A stretch of DNA of 64,000 nt from Fibrisoma montanum. Its GTDB lineage: Bacteria > Bacteroidota > Bacteroidia > Cytophagales > Spirosomataceae. The stretch is taken from assembly GCF_003583365.1 (NCBI RefSeq), contig NZ_QXED01000003.1, positions 124,001 through 188,000 on the forward strand, written 5' to 3'. Numbering within the stretch: position 1 is the first letter of the stretch; every line of letters starts with the position of its first letter. Both the position numbers and the translations under genes were made by a program. This document shows, in pieces, positions 63,965-64,000 of the stretch. A model generated the notes under the pieces. It ran no database searches and had not been told where the DNA came from. It saw only the letters and a program-made list of their open reading frames with translations.

Positions 63965-64000
63965 GCACGAAGGGCAGAAGCAATAGCGGTACGTATAGGA

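Noticed and set aside
1-64000. CRISPR array, tRNA, rRNA, insertion sequence or prophage
   Set aside because: No regular spaced direct repeats, no clover-leaf or rRNA-like sequence, and no transposase or phage protein motif was seen on either strand.

Overview
The window looks like a chromosomal segment of a Bacteroidota bacterium of the Cytophagales/Spirosoma type. This rests on family content only: a HU-CCDC81/SPOR protein, a TPR plus beta-barrel pair, DUF4105, an M61 peptidase, Wzi/Wzc/CpsB exopolysaccharide genes, a PadR plus long MacB-type permease pair, and a kdp operon with a porin and a split KdpD. No rRNA, tRNA, CRISPR array, transposase or phage gene was seen.

Region 1 (1-21.8 kb) is an exopolysaccharide locus. 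On the + strand: Wza-like exporter, Wzc-type tyrosine kinase, initiating sugar transferase, epimerase, then a very AT-rich block with a Wzx-like flippase, hexapeptide acyltransferase, Wzy-like polymerase and GT2, closed by a strong terminator. On the - strand: a beta-helix lipoprotein, GT4, GT2, WecG-type transferase and Wzi. Then on the + strand come a UDP-glucuronate-epimerase-like SDR, a large secreted repeat protein and a CpsB-type phosphatase, the expected antagonist of the Wzc kinase. The AT-rich block (about 5.0-9.4 kb), flanked by GC-rich genes, is the likely strain-variable core.

Region 2 (21.8-38.6 kb) is envelope and housekeeping: GT39-like enzyme, beta-barrels, HU-CCDC81/SPOR protein, a 1008-residue TPR protein with a barrel partner, M61 peptidase, beta-propeller/DUF11 protein, a PhyH oxygenase divergent from an AraC regulator, and a propeller lipoprotein.

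Region 3 (38.7-51.9 kb) is an unusual potassium-stress locus: sigma-54 response regulator, two tiny membrane ORFs (one is KdpF), kdpA, an antisense TumE-like toxin-antitoxin pair, kdpB, kdpC, a porin, a KdpD reduced to its N-terminal half, a separate HAMP/PAS histidine kinase, then two DUF2382 stress proteins. A dyad and a weak -24/-12 promoter upstream fit sigma-54 control.

Region 4 (52-64 kb) has a GT-C membrane protein, pterin dehydratase, two Tat-exported ferritin-like proteins, rsmI, DUF4105 protein, a receiver with Glu in place of the phospho-acceptor Asp, PadR with its operator and permease, an acetylxylan-esterase-like hydrolase and a 2-hydroxyacid dehydrogenase.

The most striking hidden structure is a set of four intercistronic hairpins (27.3, 45.2, 48.3 and 55.8 kb). 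Their sequences are unrelated but the geometry is shared: the 5' arm (G-rich in the mRNA) starts 0-7 nt after the upstream stop codon and the C-rich 3' arm ends 11-20 nt before the next start codon.
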